The position numbers were made by a program, and so were the translations under genes. The notes under the pieces were generated by a model. That model ran no database searches. It was not told the origin of the DNA and worked only from the letters and a program-made list of their open reading frames with translations. This document shows, one piece after another, positions 1-4,716 of a stretch of DNA of 5,052 nucleotides (positions within the stretch are counted from its first letter, which is position 1; each line of letters starts with the position of its first letter). Origin of the DNA: Candidatus Aminicenantota bacterium (GTDB lineage: Bacteria; Acidobacteriota; Aminicenantia; UBA2199); the NCBI GenBank assembly GCA_024644125.1, contig JAHELQ010000425.1, positions 1 through 5,052 on the forward strand, given 5' to 3'.

Positions 1-2
1 AT

Positions 3-608
3 TTCGTCCCCAAAGGTGAATTGTCAGCCAGTTTGATTCCAGCGTTGGAATTCTTGTTGAAAAGTATCGAACTCCGGTTGACTGATATCGATTTGTTCGG
101 AATTGCCGTTGGTCCCGGATTGTTCACCGGTATACGCGTCGGAATGGCCACGTTGAAGGGATTGATATTCAATGAAAATAAGCCGGTGGTTCCTGTCGTG
201 ACTCTAGAGGCGATGGCTTATAAATATCACAAAAATTCCGCAAAAATTGTTTCTCTAATCGATGCCAGGCGTGAAGAGGTTTATCTCGGGGGATATGAAT
301 TCATGAATGACTCATTTGCAGAGTTTATCCCTCCTCGACTGATTCATTTTTCCGAGATCAACACATATACGGATACGTCGTTCCGCTACTATTTCGTTGG
401 AAGCGGCGCCCTATTGTACAAAAATTATATTAAGGAGCATTTCGGCTCCAGTAAAATATTGCAGCGGTCAAATTTTCTGGCTTCAGAAATTTGTAAGCTA
501 GCCTTCATCAGGTATCAGCGGGGACAAATCATCGCGGATTTGCAGCAATTAAATCCCCTCTATGTCCGCAAACCCGATGCGGAAATAAATTTTCTTCCAA
601 AAAAGTGA
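3..608 (+). CDS. tsaB: TsaB, tRNA t6A biosynthesis protein (5' end cut by window)
   Basis: TsaB is the catalytically inactive ASKHA-fold partner of TsaD. With TsaD and TsaE it transfers threonylcarbamoyl to A37 of ANN-decoding tRNAs in the cytoplasm. The reading frame is open from the first complete codon, so the gene starts upstream. About 201 residues are visible and roughly 30 N-terminal residues, including the first nucleotide-fold strand, are missing. A TTG at position 21 is not a credible start because homologous sequence continues upstream of it. The family signature IAVGPGLFTGIRVGMATLKG is clear, followed by VVPVVTLEAMAY, a DARREEVYLGGYE strand and the typical C-terminal LNPLYVRKPDAE. 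The segment usually written HSE before the first helix reads LSA here. The stop codon overlaps the rimI start by 4 nt, so the two are probably one operon and translationally coupled. Assignment is confident; the 5' boundary lies outside the window. Confidence 0.93.
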   Translation, partial: FVPKGELSASLIPALEFLLKSIELRLTDIDLFGIAVGPGLFTGIRVGMATLKGLIFNENKPVVPVVTLEAMAYKYHKNSAKIVSLIDARREEVYLGGYEFMNDSFAEFIPPRLIHFSEINTYTDTSFRYYFVGSGALLYKNYIKEHFGSSKILQRSNFLASEICKLAFIRYQRGQIIADLQQLNPLYVRKPDAEINFLPKK

Positions 609-1051
609 TAGTAGTCCGCAAAGCGTCATCTGACGATATACCTCGGGTTTTTGAGATAGAAATAGAGGTGACCCCCAACCCATGGAAAGAGCACTATTTT
701 GCGGCAGAGATCGGGAATCCCCTGTCTTTTTTTTATGTGGCGGAAGAGAGGGAAACCAATGATATCGCGGGGTATATTGTATTCTGGTTAATCGATGATC
801 TGATGGAATTACATAATATTGCGGTTGCAAGTCAATTCCAGCGCAAAGGCGTTGCCAACGCTTTGATGGAATTTATGATACAGGTTGCCTCTGAATGCGA
901 TATTCAGGAAATTTTTCTTGAGGTGCGTGCTTCGAACGCGCCAGCGATTTTTTTGTATGAAAAATTTGGATTCATCTTTAATGGAGTGCGGAAAAACTAT
1001 TATTCAAAACCGCGCGAGGACGCTCTCCTTTACAGGAGAAGCCCTATTTGA
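605..1051 (+). CDS. rimI: RimI-type ribosomal protein S18 alanine N-acetyltransferase
   Basis: A 148-residue single-domain GNAT acetyltransferase. Known RimI enzymes transfer acetyl from acetyl-CoA to the N-terminal alanine of ribosomal protein S18. Motif A is visible as NIAVASQFQRKGVANAL (about residues 71-87), with the acetyl-CoA pyrophosphate loop Q79-R-K-G82-V-A84. Motif B reads LEVRASNAPAIFLYEKFGF (105-123). E106 and Y118 correspond to the catalytic Glu and Tyr described for enteric RimI. The tail GVRKNYYSKPREDALLY is also typical. The GTG start at 605 lies inside the tsaB stop (GTGA, 4-nt overlap). I see no strong Shine-Dalgarno before it, so translation probably depends on ribosomes finishing tsaB. 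A run of eight T at 727-734 does not break the frame. The pairing with tsaB is common in bacteria and supports RimI over a generic GNAT, although archaeal-type broad specificity cannot be excluded. The 3' end overlaps a convergent gene by 8 bp. Confidence 0.92.
   Translation: MIVVRKASSDDIPRVFEIEIEVTPNPWKEHYFAAEIGNPLSFFYVAEERETNDIAGYIVFWLIDDLMELHNIAVASQFQRKGVANALMEFMIQVASECDIQEIFLEVRASNAPAIFLYEKFGFIFNGVRKNYYSKPREDALLYRRSPI
1024..1039. other. Small GNRA-loop hairpin at the convergent gene junction
   Basis: The sequence TCTCCT-TTAC-AGGAGA is a perfect 6-bp inverted repeat with a 4-nt loop. On the minus strand the loop reads GUAA, a GNRA-type tetraloop, and the stem begins 4 nt after the stop codon of the HD-GYP gene. 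It lies inside the last codons of rimI. No U-tract follows on either strand, so it is not a canonical intrinsic terminator. It may stabilise or mark the 3' end of the minus-strand mRNA. It could also be chance, since the bases are constrained by rimI coding. Confidence 0.3.
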
Positions 1052-2132
1052 GGAAAAAATCAGGGTCTTCGCTGATCTGAATATTGATCGCTTCGCCTAC
1101 CTCTCCCCAAAAATCCAGGCCTGCATCATAAAACGCGGATACGATGTCAGGATCAAATTGTGTGCCGGAAATTTTTCGCAATTCTTCCGCAACTTTGTCG
1201 ATATGAATGGGACTGCGGTAGGGTCTTTGGGAAGTCATGGCGTCAAAGGCGTCTGCTACGGCGAATATTCTGGAGCCGACAGGAATCTGCGTACCTTTTA
1301 ATCCGTCGGGATATCCGGTGCCGTCAAATTTTTCATGATGATGGAGTACGATTTGCGCTGATTCCTCAAGGAATTTGATCTTTTTTAGAATATCATACCC
1401 AATCACCGGATGGGTTTTCATGATTGACCATTCTTCCAATGTCAATTTCCCGGCTTTTCTCAATATGGCGTCGGGGATACCTATTTTGCCGATATCATGG
1501 AGTAAGGCTCCGTATTCAAGCTCCTTCAAAGCTCCTTTGTCTTTGATGCCGAGTATCCTGGCCAATTCAAGGGTATACCTGACAACCCGGAGTGAATGTC
1601 CCTGCGTTTCGGTGTCTCGGGTATCCAGTGCGGTGACAAGGGCGCTGAGAGTGAATTTATAAGTGCGGTCTAGTTCTTCGAGAGCTTTTCGTAGTTCGAT
1701 GGTTCTGGCTTCGACTTTCATTTCCAGCTCTCGTTGGTATTCTTTGTTTTCAAGAATCAGACGGCGTTTTTCCATCGCTTTGTTCGCGACGACCGCCACC
1801 TCGTTCAATTTAAAAGGTTTTGAAACGTAATCATAAGCTCCCTTCGACATAGCGGAAATTGCAGATTCAATATCTTTTACAGCCGAGATCATGATTACAA
1901 TGACATCCTCGTCGACTTTTTTTACCTCTTCGAGTAAATCCAGCCCTGATTTCCCGGGCATGCGGATATCAGACATAACCAGGTCGATTCCTGATGAAAT
2001 GCGAAATTTCTCAAGCGCGTCGAACGCGTCGAACGCCGAAAGACACTGATACCCTTCTCCTCCCAAAAAGTCGCATAGGAGATCCCGAATGTCCTGTTCA
2101 TCGTCAGCGATTAATATTGTTCCCTTGCTCAT
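1044..2132 (-). CDS. Response regulator with HD-GYP cyclic di-GMP phosphodiesterase domain
   Basis: A 362-residue cytoplasmic two-domain protein predicted to hydrolyse cyclic di-GMP when its receiver is phosphorylated. The CheY-like receiver (about 4-120) has the acidic pair D10-D11, phosphoacceptor D55 in MSDIRMPG, S83 as the switch Ser/Thr and K105 in SKPF. A charged coiled-coil-like linker follows (about 118-158). The HD-GYP domain (about 160-350) has RDTETQGHS with E175 and H179, HDIGKIGIP (H212, D213, K216), H241 in THP, HHHEKFDGTGYPDGLKG (H265, H266; GYP 273-275) and ADAFDAMTSQRPYR (D294). All metal ligands expected for an active enzyme appear present, and Glu four residues before the first His matches the trinuclear-metal subgroup. 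An in-frame TAA at 2139-2141 rules out a longer N-terminus. No good Shine-Dalgarno precedes the ATG. No transmembrane segment, GGDEF gene or partner kinase is seen nearby, so the signal and output are unknown. Confidence 0.93.
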   Translation of the reverse strand: MSKGTILIADDEQDIRDLLCDFLGGEGYQCLSAFDAFDALEKFRISSGIDLVMSDIRMPGKSGLDLLEEVKKVDEDVIVIMISAVKDIESAISAMSKGAYDYVSKPFKLNEVAVVANKAMEKRRLILENKEYQRELEMKVEARTIELRKALEELDRTYKFTLSALVTALDTRDTETQGHSLRVVRYTLELARILGIKDKGALKELEYGALLHDIGKIGIPDAILRKAGKLTLEEWSIMKTHPVIGYDILKKIKFLEESAQIVLHHHEKFDGTGYPDGLKGTQIPVGSRIFAVADAFDAMTSQRPYRSPIHIDKVAEELRKISGTQFDPDIVSAFYDAGLDFWGEVGEAINIQISEDPDFFLK

Positions 2133-2150
2133 GTGTAATTAATAACATAA

Positions 2151-2179
2151 AAAATAAAGAGAGTAAAGCTTCACCTCAA
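2151..2179 (-). promoter_or_regulatory. Possible promoter of the HD-GYP regulator gene
   Basis: Reading on the minus strand, TTGAGG (2179-2174) and TATTTT (2156-2151) are separated by 17 bp, each matching the sigma-70 consensus at 4 of 6 positions. Transcription would start only about 12 nt before the ATG. The region is very AT-rich, so such matches are expected by chance. A separate GATAAT further upstream, near 2183-2188, is an alternative -10. Confidence 0.25.
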
Positions 2180-2198
2180 CGTATTATCTTAAATTAAC

Positions 2199-2210
2199 GA
2201 AAACGTTTTC
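2199..2210. promoter_or_regulatory. Perfect palindrome GAAAACGTTTTC, operator-like
   Basis: A 12-bp perfect palindrome centred on CG lies 67 bp upstream of the HD-GYP start. Flanking AAC and GTT extend the symmetry if one C (2211) is skipped. A central AACGTT with A/T arms resembles operators of LacI/PurR-family repressors. It sits close to where a -35 element would lie for the GATAAT at about 2183-2188. It has no loop, so it is better read as a DNA site than as an RNA hairpin. No regulator gene that could bind it is in the window. Confidence 0.35.
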
Positions 2211-2216
2211 CGTTGT

Positions 2217-2249
2217 ATGAGGGCGAGTTGATGGTCTCCTCGCCCTCAT
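2217..2249 (-). terminator. 11-bp hairpin just after metK, probable transcript end
   Basis: ATGAGGGCGAG (2217-2227) and CTCGCCCTCAT (2239-2249) are perfect inverted repeats with an 11-nt loop. The hairpin starts 8 nt after the metK stop codon. In the metK direction the stem is followed by ACAACGG rather than by a U-tract, so it is a strong, GC-rich hairpin but not a textbook intrinsic terminator. On the plus strand it is followed by a T-rich stretch, but no plus-strand gene leads into it. The position immediately after the stop argues for a role at the metK mRNA 3' end. Confidence 0.5.
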
Positions 2250-2257
2250 GAACATTT

Positions 2258-3418
2258 TTATTTGGATAAAAGTTTTTTCAATTCTTCGACTTTATCCAGC
2301 TTTTCCCATGGGAAAGAATCTCTGCCGAAGTGGCCGTAAGCGGCTGTTTTAAGATAGATAGGTCTACGAAGTTCAAGAGAGTTAAGGATATCCGCCGGTT
2401 TTAGAGGGAACGATTTTCTTATTTCCGCCACAATCTCGGACTCCGGCAATTTACCGGTGCCGAATGTATTGACGTTAATGGATACAGGTTCTGCGACACC
2501 GATTGCATAAGCGAGTTGAACTTCGCAAATATCGGCTAGCCCTGCGGCTACGATATTTTTTGCGATATATCTTGCGGCATATGCGGCTGATCTGTCAACT
2601 TTGGACGGATCTTTACCAGAGAACGCTCCGCCGCCGTGCCTTCCCATACCGCCATACGTGTCTACGATGATTTTACGGCCGGTAAGGCCTGCGTCGGCAT
2701 AGGGGCCGCCCAGTACGAATTTCCCTGTGGGATTGACATAGTATTTCGTATCGCCGTCGATCCAATCTTTGCAGATAGGTTCGATTACCCTTGCAATAAT
2801 ATCTTTTTCGATCTGGTCGTGCTCAACGCCTTCCTCATGCTGGTTCGATATGACAATCGCGGTAACCTTGGTGGGTTTACCGTCGCTATATTCCACTGTC
2901 ACCTGGGATTTTCCGTCCGGCCCCAAATACGGGATTTCACCGGATTTCCGAACTTCAGCCAGTTTGTGTGTCAATTTGTGGGCCAGGTTAATCGGCAACG
3001 GCATGTAGTCTTCCGTTTCGTTTGTGGCATAACCGAACATCATACCCTGATCGCCGGCGCCCTGTTCTTTGTATTGTCCTTCACCTTCGGAAACTCCCTG
3101 GGAAATGTCGGGAGACTGTTCTTCCAGATGGACCAACACAGCGCAGGTATCACTGTCGATTCCATACGAGCTTTTGGTATAACCGATTTTTTTCAAAGTA
3201 TCGCGGACGATTACCGGGATATTGACATATCCTTTGGTGGTCAATTCTCCAGCAACAATAACAACACCGGTTTTAGTCAAACTTTCAACAGCAACGCGTG
3301 AATAAGGATCCTGTTCCAGGCAGGCATCCAGTACCGCATCCGAAATCTGATCGCACACCTTGTCGGGGTGCCCTTCTGTCACGGATTCCGAAGTAAATAG
3401 GTAAGTTCCTTTAATCAT
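2258..3418 (-). CDS. metK: S-adenosylmethionine synthetase (methionine adenosyltransferase)
   Basis: MetK makes SAM from methionine and ATP, releasing phosphate and diphosphate. It is the only route to the main methyl donor in most bacteria and works as a cytoplasmic oligomer. The protein is 386 residues, normal for the family. Visible signatures are SESVTEGHPDK (10-20; catalytic H17), GAGDQGMMFGYA (120-131, first MetK signature), GRHGGGAFSGKD with the P-loop-like second signature (262-270) and DRSAAYAARYIAKN (275-288). I place the start at the ATG at 3418. GGAGG (3428-3424) ends 5 nt before it and homology begins right after it. The TTG at 3430, four codons upstream, overlaps this Shine-Dalgarno and is not a start. 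No truncation is seen. The gene has its own promoter-like sequence and a structured leader upstream, and a hairpin follows the stop, suggesting a monocistronic and possibly leader-regulated unit. Confidence 0.97.
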   Translation of the reverse strand: MIKGTYLFTSESVTEGHPDKVCDQISDAVLDACLEQDPYSRVAVESLTKTGVVIVAGELTTKGYVNIPVIVRDTLKKIGYTKSSYGIDSDTCAVLVHLEEQSPDISQGVSEGEGQYKEQGAGDQGMMFGYATNETEDYMPLPINLAHKLTHKLAEVRKSGEIPYLGPDGKSQVTVEYSDGKPTKVTAIVISNQHEEGVEHDQIEKDIIARVIEPICKDWIDGDTKYYVNPTGKFVLGGPYADAGLTGRKIIVDTYGGMGRHGGGAFSGKDPSKVDRSAAYAARYIAKNIVAAGLADICEVQLAYAIGVAEPVSINVNTFGTGKLPESEIVAEIRKSFPLKPADILNSLELRRPIYLKTAAYGHFGRDSFPWEKLDKVEELKKLLSK

Positions 3419-3423
3419 GATAA

Positions 3424-3428
3424 CCTCC
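3424..3428 (-). promoter_or_regulatory. metK Shine-Dalgarno that fixes the start codon
   Basis: GGAGG on the minus strand, spaced 5 nt from the ATG at 3418. It overlaps the upstream in-frame TTG at 3430, so the shorter MetK (386 residues) is the right product. It lies 6 nt downstream of the 3' arm of the leader structure, close enough for folding there to affect ribosome access. Confidence 0.88.
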
Positions 3429-3434
3429 AACGTA

Positions 3435-3508
3435 AATCGATTGAGTCACTATCGTCTGAACCGGCACACCCAATACCATGTTCAGCCTTAATCGACACTC
3501 GTTCGATT
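3435..3508 (-). promoter_or_regulatory. Candidate structured 5' leader of metK (possible riboswitch-like element)
   Basis: Read on the minus strand, five nested helices can be paired by eye. They are AATCGA (3508-3503) with TCGATT (3440-3435); GAGT (3500-3497) with ACTC (3446-3443); GTCG (3496-3493) with CGAT (3454-3451); CTGAAC (3485-3480) with GTTCAG (3461-3456); and GGTAT (3477-3473) with GTGCC (3467-3463) around a 5-nt loop. This gives about 25 pairs including three G-U. Internal loops separate the helices, with a 7-nt purine-rich bulge (ATTAAGG) on the 5' side. The 5' AATCGA can instead pair with a second TCGATT at 3495-3490, so two folds compete. The 3' arm ends 6 nt before the Shine-Dalgarno. 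Many bacteria control metK with SAM-binding leaders. I do not see the SAM-I core here, and I could not rule out smaller SAM classes or SAM-Chlorobi-type leaders. Ligand binding is inference. Confidence 0.5.
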
Positions 3509-3536
3509 GATTTTTTTTTAACACACTTTCAAATCT

Positions 3537-3565
3537 ATTCTACCTGGAGACCTATTTATTTCCAA
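3537..3565 (-). promoter_or_regulatory. Candidate metK promoter
   Basis: On the minus strand TTGGAA (3565-3560, 4 of 6 matches to the -35 consensus) and TAGAAT (3542-3537, 5 of 6 to -10) are exactly 17 bp apart. A start about 7 nt downstream, near 3530, would give a leader of about 110 nt that contains the whole folded element. The spacing and position between the aldolase stop and the leader support it; start-site data are lacking. Confidence 0.5.
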
Positions 3566-3600
3566 GCTGCATCTAACTTCGAATCTTTGGCAAATCCAGT

Positions 3601-3624
3601 GTTTCATTCGAAAGTGAAACTTTC
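3601..3624 (-). terminator. Weak hairpin after the aldolase gene
   Basis: On the minus strand, 16 nt after the aldolase stop, two mutually exclusive small hairpins are possible. One is GAAAG-TTTCA-CTTTC (3624-3610). The other is GTTTCA and TGAAAC around 8 nt (3620-3601). Neither is GC-rich nor followed by a U-tract. A T-rich run lies between the stop and the hairpin. It is the only terminator-like structure I see before the metK promoter. Confidence 0.2.
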
Positions 3625-3639
3625 AGGAAAACAGAAAAA

Positions 3640-4551
3640 CTATTTCCCTTGATAAATTTCAAAAGCCTCGTCTACAGATTTCCCATACACTGTGATGGCG
3701 GAGATGGCATTTGCCATGTTGACCGCTTCTTCCAGTGGTTTTTGGTGAATGTTTCTGCCAGTCGCATTACCGGCGGCGCCGGAAATGAAAATCTGGTCGT
3801 GAAGGCCTTGCAAGAACGCTTTGGGATCGATACTCGAACCGCCGGCACACAATACCTTTGTCCGACCCGCAGCTTTGATCGCCTGTTTTAATATTTCAGC
3901 TCTCGGCTCATTATCTTTTTTGGGATAATTTACCTTTACGAAATCGGCGCCCAATGTAGCCGCCACTCCTGTGGCCCCGGCAATGAGATTCGGATCTTTC
4001 TCATCTTTGATCGCCTGTCCTCTTGGGTAAATCCACAAGACTGAAACCAGGCCGTACTGATGCGCTTTATAAATCGCTTGCGCCGCTTCCCTGAGCATCA
4101 AATGCTCGAATTCGCTACCTAAATACACTGTATAACCGATGCCCAAAATGTTTAACCCGGAATTCTTTTTAAATTCAACCACTTGCTCAACATCCACTAT
4201 TTGCAGTGAAATTGGATCCTTTTGGGATGTTTTTACCAAATTGGTTTTTGAATTCAGTTTTACCAGATAAGGGATCTCGGGGTAATCCACCCCATAGTGA
4301 GATATCAGTCCCATCTGGGTTGCAAAAACGCCAATTTCGGCAGTAGTGGCAATTTTAAAAAGGTGTTCTGGGTCGTGGTCGTCTTCGGAAATTCCTTCTC
4401 CGTAAAAATCTTCATTCAGGTGTTCGACCTTTTGGTCTCCGGCGAAAAGCATCAGGCGTCCGGAGCCTAACGTGATATCGTCTATGTTGTTCAAATACTC
4501 ATTTATCATGCCATTCGGGACATCCGCGGGGATATGAAAATGCTCTTCCAT
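3640..4551 (-). CDS. Class I fructose-bisphosphate aldolase, DhnA/archaeal-type (DeoC/LacD fold)
   Basis: A 303-residue cytoplasmic TIM-barrel enzyme predicted to cleave or form fructose 1,6-bisphosphate (dihydroxyacetone phosphate plus glyceraldehyde 3-phosphate) through a lysine Schiff base, without a metal. Landmarks match the archaeal class I family. They are GDQKVEH with D39, VLWIYPRG with W173 and Y175 (proton donor position), ADFVKVNYP with K206 as Schiff-base lysine, CAGGSS (235-240), and SGAAGNATGRNIHQ (257-270) as the phosphate-binding end. The N-terminal 30 residues and the segment after VEH (about 44-65, acidic) make it longer than the roughly 260-residue archaeal enzymes. A strong Shine-Dalgarno GAGGAGGT lies 7 nt before the ATG, which fixes the start. 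Family relatives include LsrF and the ADTH synthases of aromatic biosynthesis, so the exact substrate is inferred. The gene stands alone between promoter-like sequence and a 221-bp gap, with no glycolytic neighbour. Confidence 0.88.
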   Translation of the reverse strand: MEEHFHIPADVPNGMINEYLNNIDDITLGSGRLMLFAGDQKVEHLNEDFYGEGISEDDHDPEHLFKIATTAEIGVFATQMGLISHYGVDYPEIPYLVKLNSKTNLVKTSQKDPISLQIVDVEQVVEFKKNSGLNILGIGYTVYLGSEFEHLMLREAAQAIYKAHQYGLVSVLWIYPRGQAIKDEKDPNLIAGATGVAATLGADFVKVNYPKKDNEPRAEILKQAIKAAGRTKVLCAGGSSIDPKAFLQGLHDQIFISGAAGNATGRNIHQKPLEEAVNMANAISAITVYGKSVDEAFEIYQGK

Positions 4552-4558
4552 ATTAACT

Positions 4559-4566
4559 ACCTCCTC
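4559..4566 (-). promoter_or_regulatory. Strong Shine-Dalgarno of the aldolase gene
   Basis: GAGGAGGT on the minus strand, 7 nt before the ATG at 4551, is a nearly full anti-16S match. It suggests efficient translation, as expected for a central-metabolism enzyme, and it fixes the start codon. The HD-GYP gene in the same window has no comparable site. Confidence 0.88.
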
Positions 4567-4574
4567 AAAAAAGA

Positions 4575-4603
4575 ATAGTAAACCAAAAATTATGTTTTTG
4601 CAA
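4575..4603 (-). promoter_or_regulatory. Candidate aldolase promoter, proximal
   Basis: TTGCAA (4603-4598) and TACTAT (4580-4575) on the minus strand, 17 bp apart, each match 4 of 6 consensus bases. Transcription would begin near 4568, leaving a short leader that just contains the Shine-Dalgarno. The stretch is AT-rich, so chance matches are likely. Confidence 0.35.
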
Positions 4604-4615
4604 GCTCAATTTCAT

Positions 4616-4644
4616 AGGATATATTAAAATTAACTAAATTTCAA
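4616..4644 (-). promoter_or_regulatory. Candidate aldolase promoter, distal
   Basis: TTGAAA (4644-4639, 5 of 6) and TATCCT (4621-4616, 4 of 6) on the minus strand with 17-bp spacing. It would start near 4609 and give a leader of about 58 nt. It competes with the proximal candidate; the two could be tandem promoters or one may be spurious. Confidence 0.3.
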
Positions 4645-4668
4645 TAGAAAATCGGATTTTTGAAATGA

Positions 4669-4696
4669 GAAGGGAGAACTTGTCGTTCTCCCCTTC
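4669..4696 (-). terminator. Hairpin after the outer-membrane protein gene, probable terminator
   Basis: GGGAGAAC (4672-4679) and GTTCTCCC (4685-4692) are perfect 8-bp inverted repeats with a 5-nt loop. GAA and TTC add three more pairs if one base (4693) is bulged. In the gene's direction the stem is followed by TTCTCATTTC, which is only moderately U-rich. It lies about 20 nt after the stop codon, and the aldolase promoter candidates begin just beyond it, so termination here makes sense. Confidence 0.5.
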
Positions 4697-4716
4697 CCAT
4701 ATTGCAAATTTTTTTT

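Noticed and set aside
885..1301. A 138-codon plus-strand frame overlapping rimI and the HD-GYP gene
   Set aside because: It is out of frame with rimI and antisense to the HD-GYP gene, with no recognisable domain or ribosome binding site.
2017..2034. Tandem 9-bp repeat GCGTCGAAC twice inside the HD-GYP gene
   Set aside because: It encodes Phe-Asp-Ala twice in the receiver domain, where family members have the same length (A-x-D-G-x-E-A-L pattern). It is probably codon coincidence, not an expansion.
2636..3301. A 221-codon open frame on the plus strand across the metK gene
   Set aside because: It lies wholly antisense to the clearly conserved metK and its translation resembles no domain I know. 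Long antisense frames are common opposite well-conserved genes.
3419..3430. Upstream TTG as metK start, giving a 390-residue protein
   Set aside because: The TTG overlaps the GGAGG Shine-Dalgarno that is correctly spaced for the ATG at 3418, and family homology begins at that ATG.
3490..3519. Plus-strand terminator shape: AATCGA/TCGATT stem followed by nine T
   Set aside because: It looks like an intrinsic terminator on the plus strand, but no plus-strand gene leads into it, and the same bases are better explained as part of the metK leader on the other strand.
3419..3600. SAM-I (S-box) riboswitch upstream of metK
   Set aside because: I looked for the conserved SAM-I core and its multi-helix junction and saw neither. 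The leader is a single long hairpin with internal loops.
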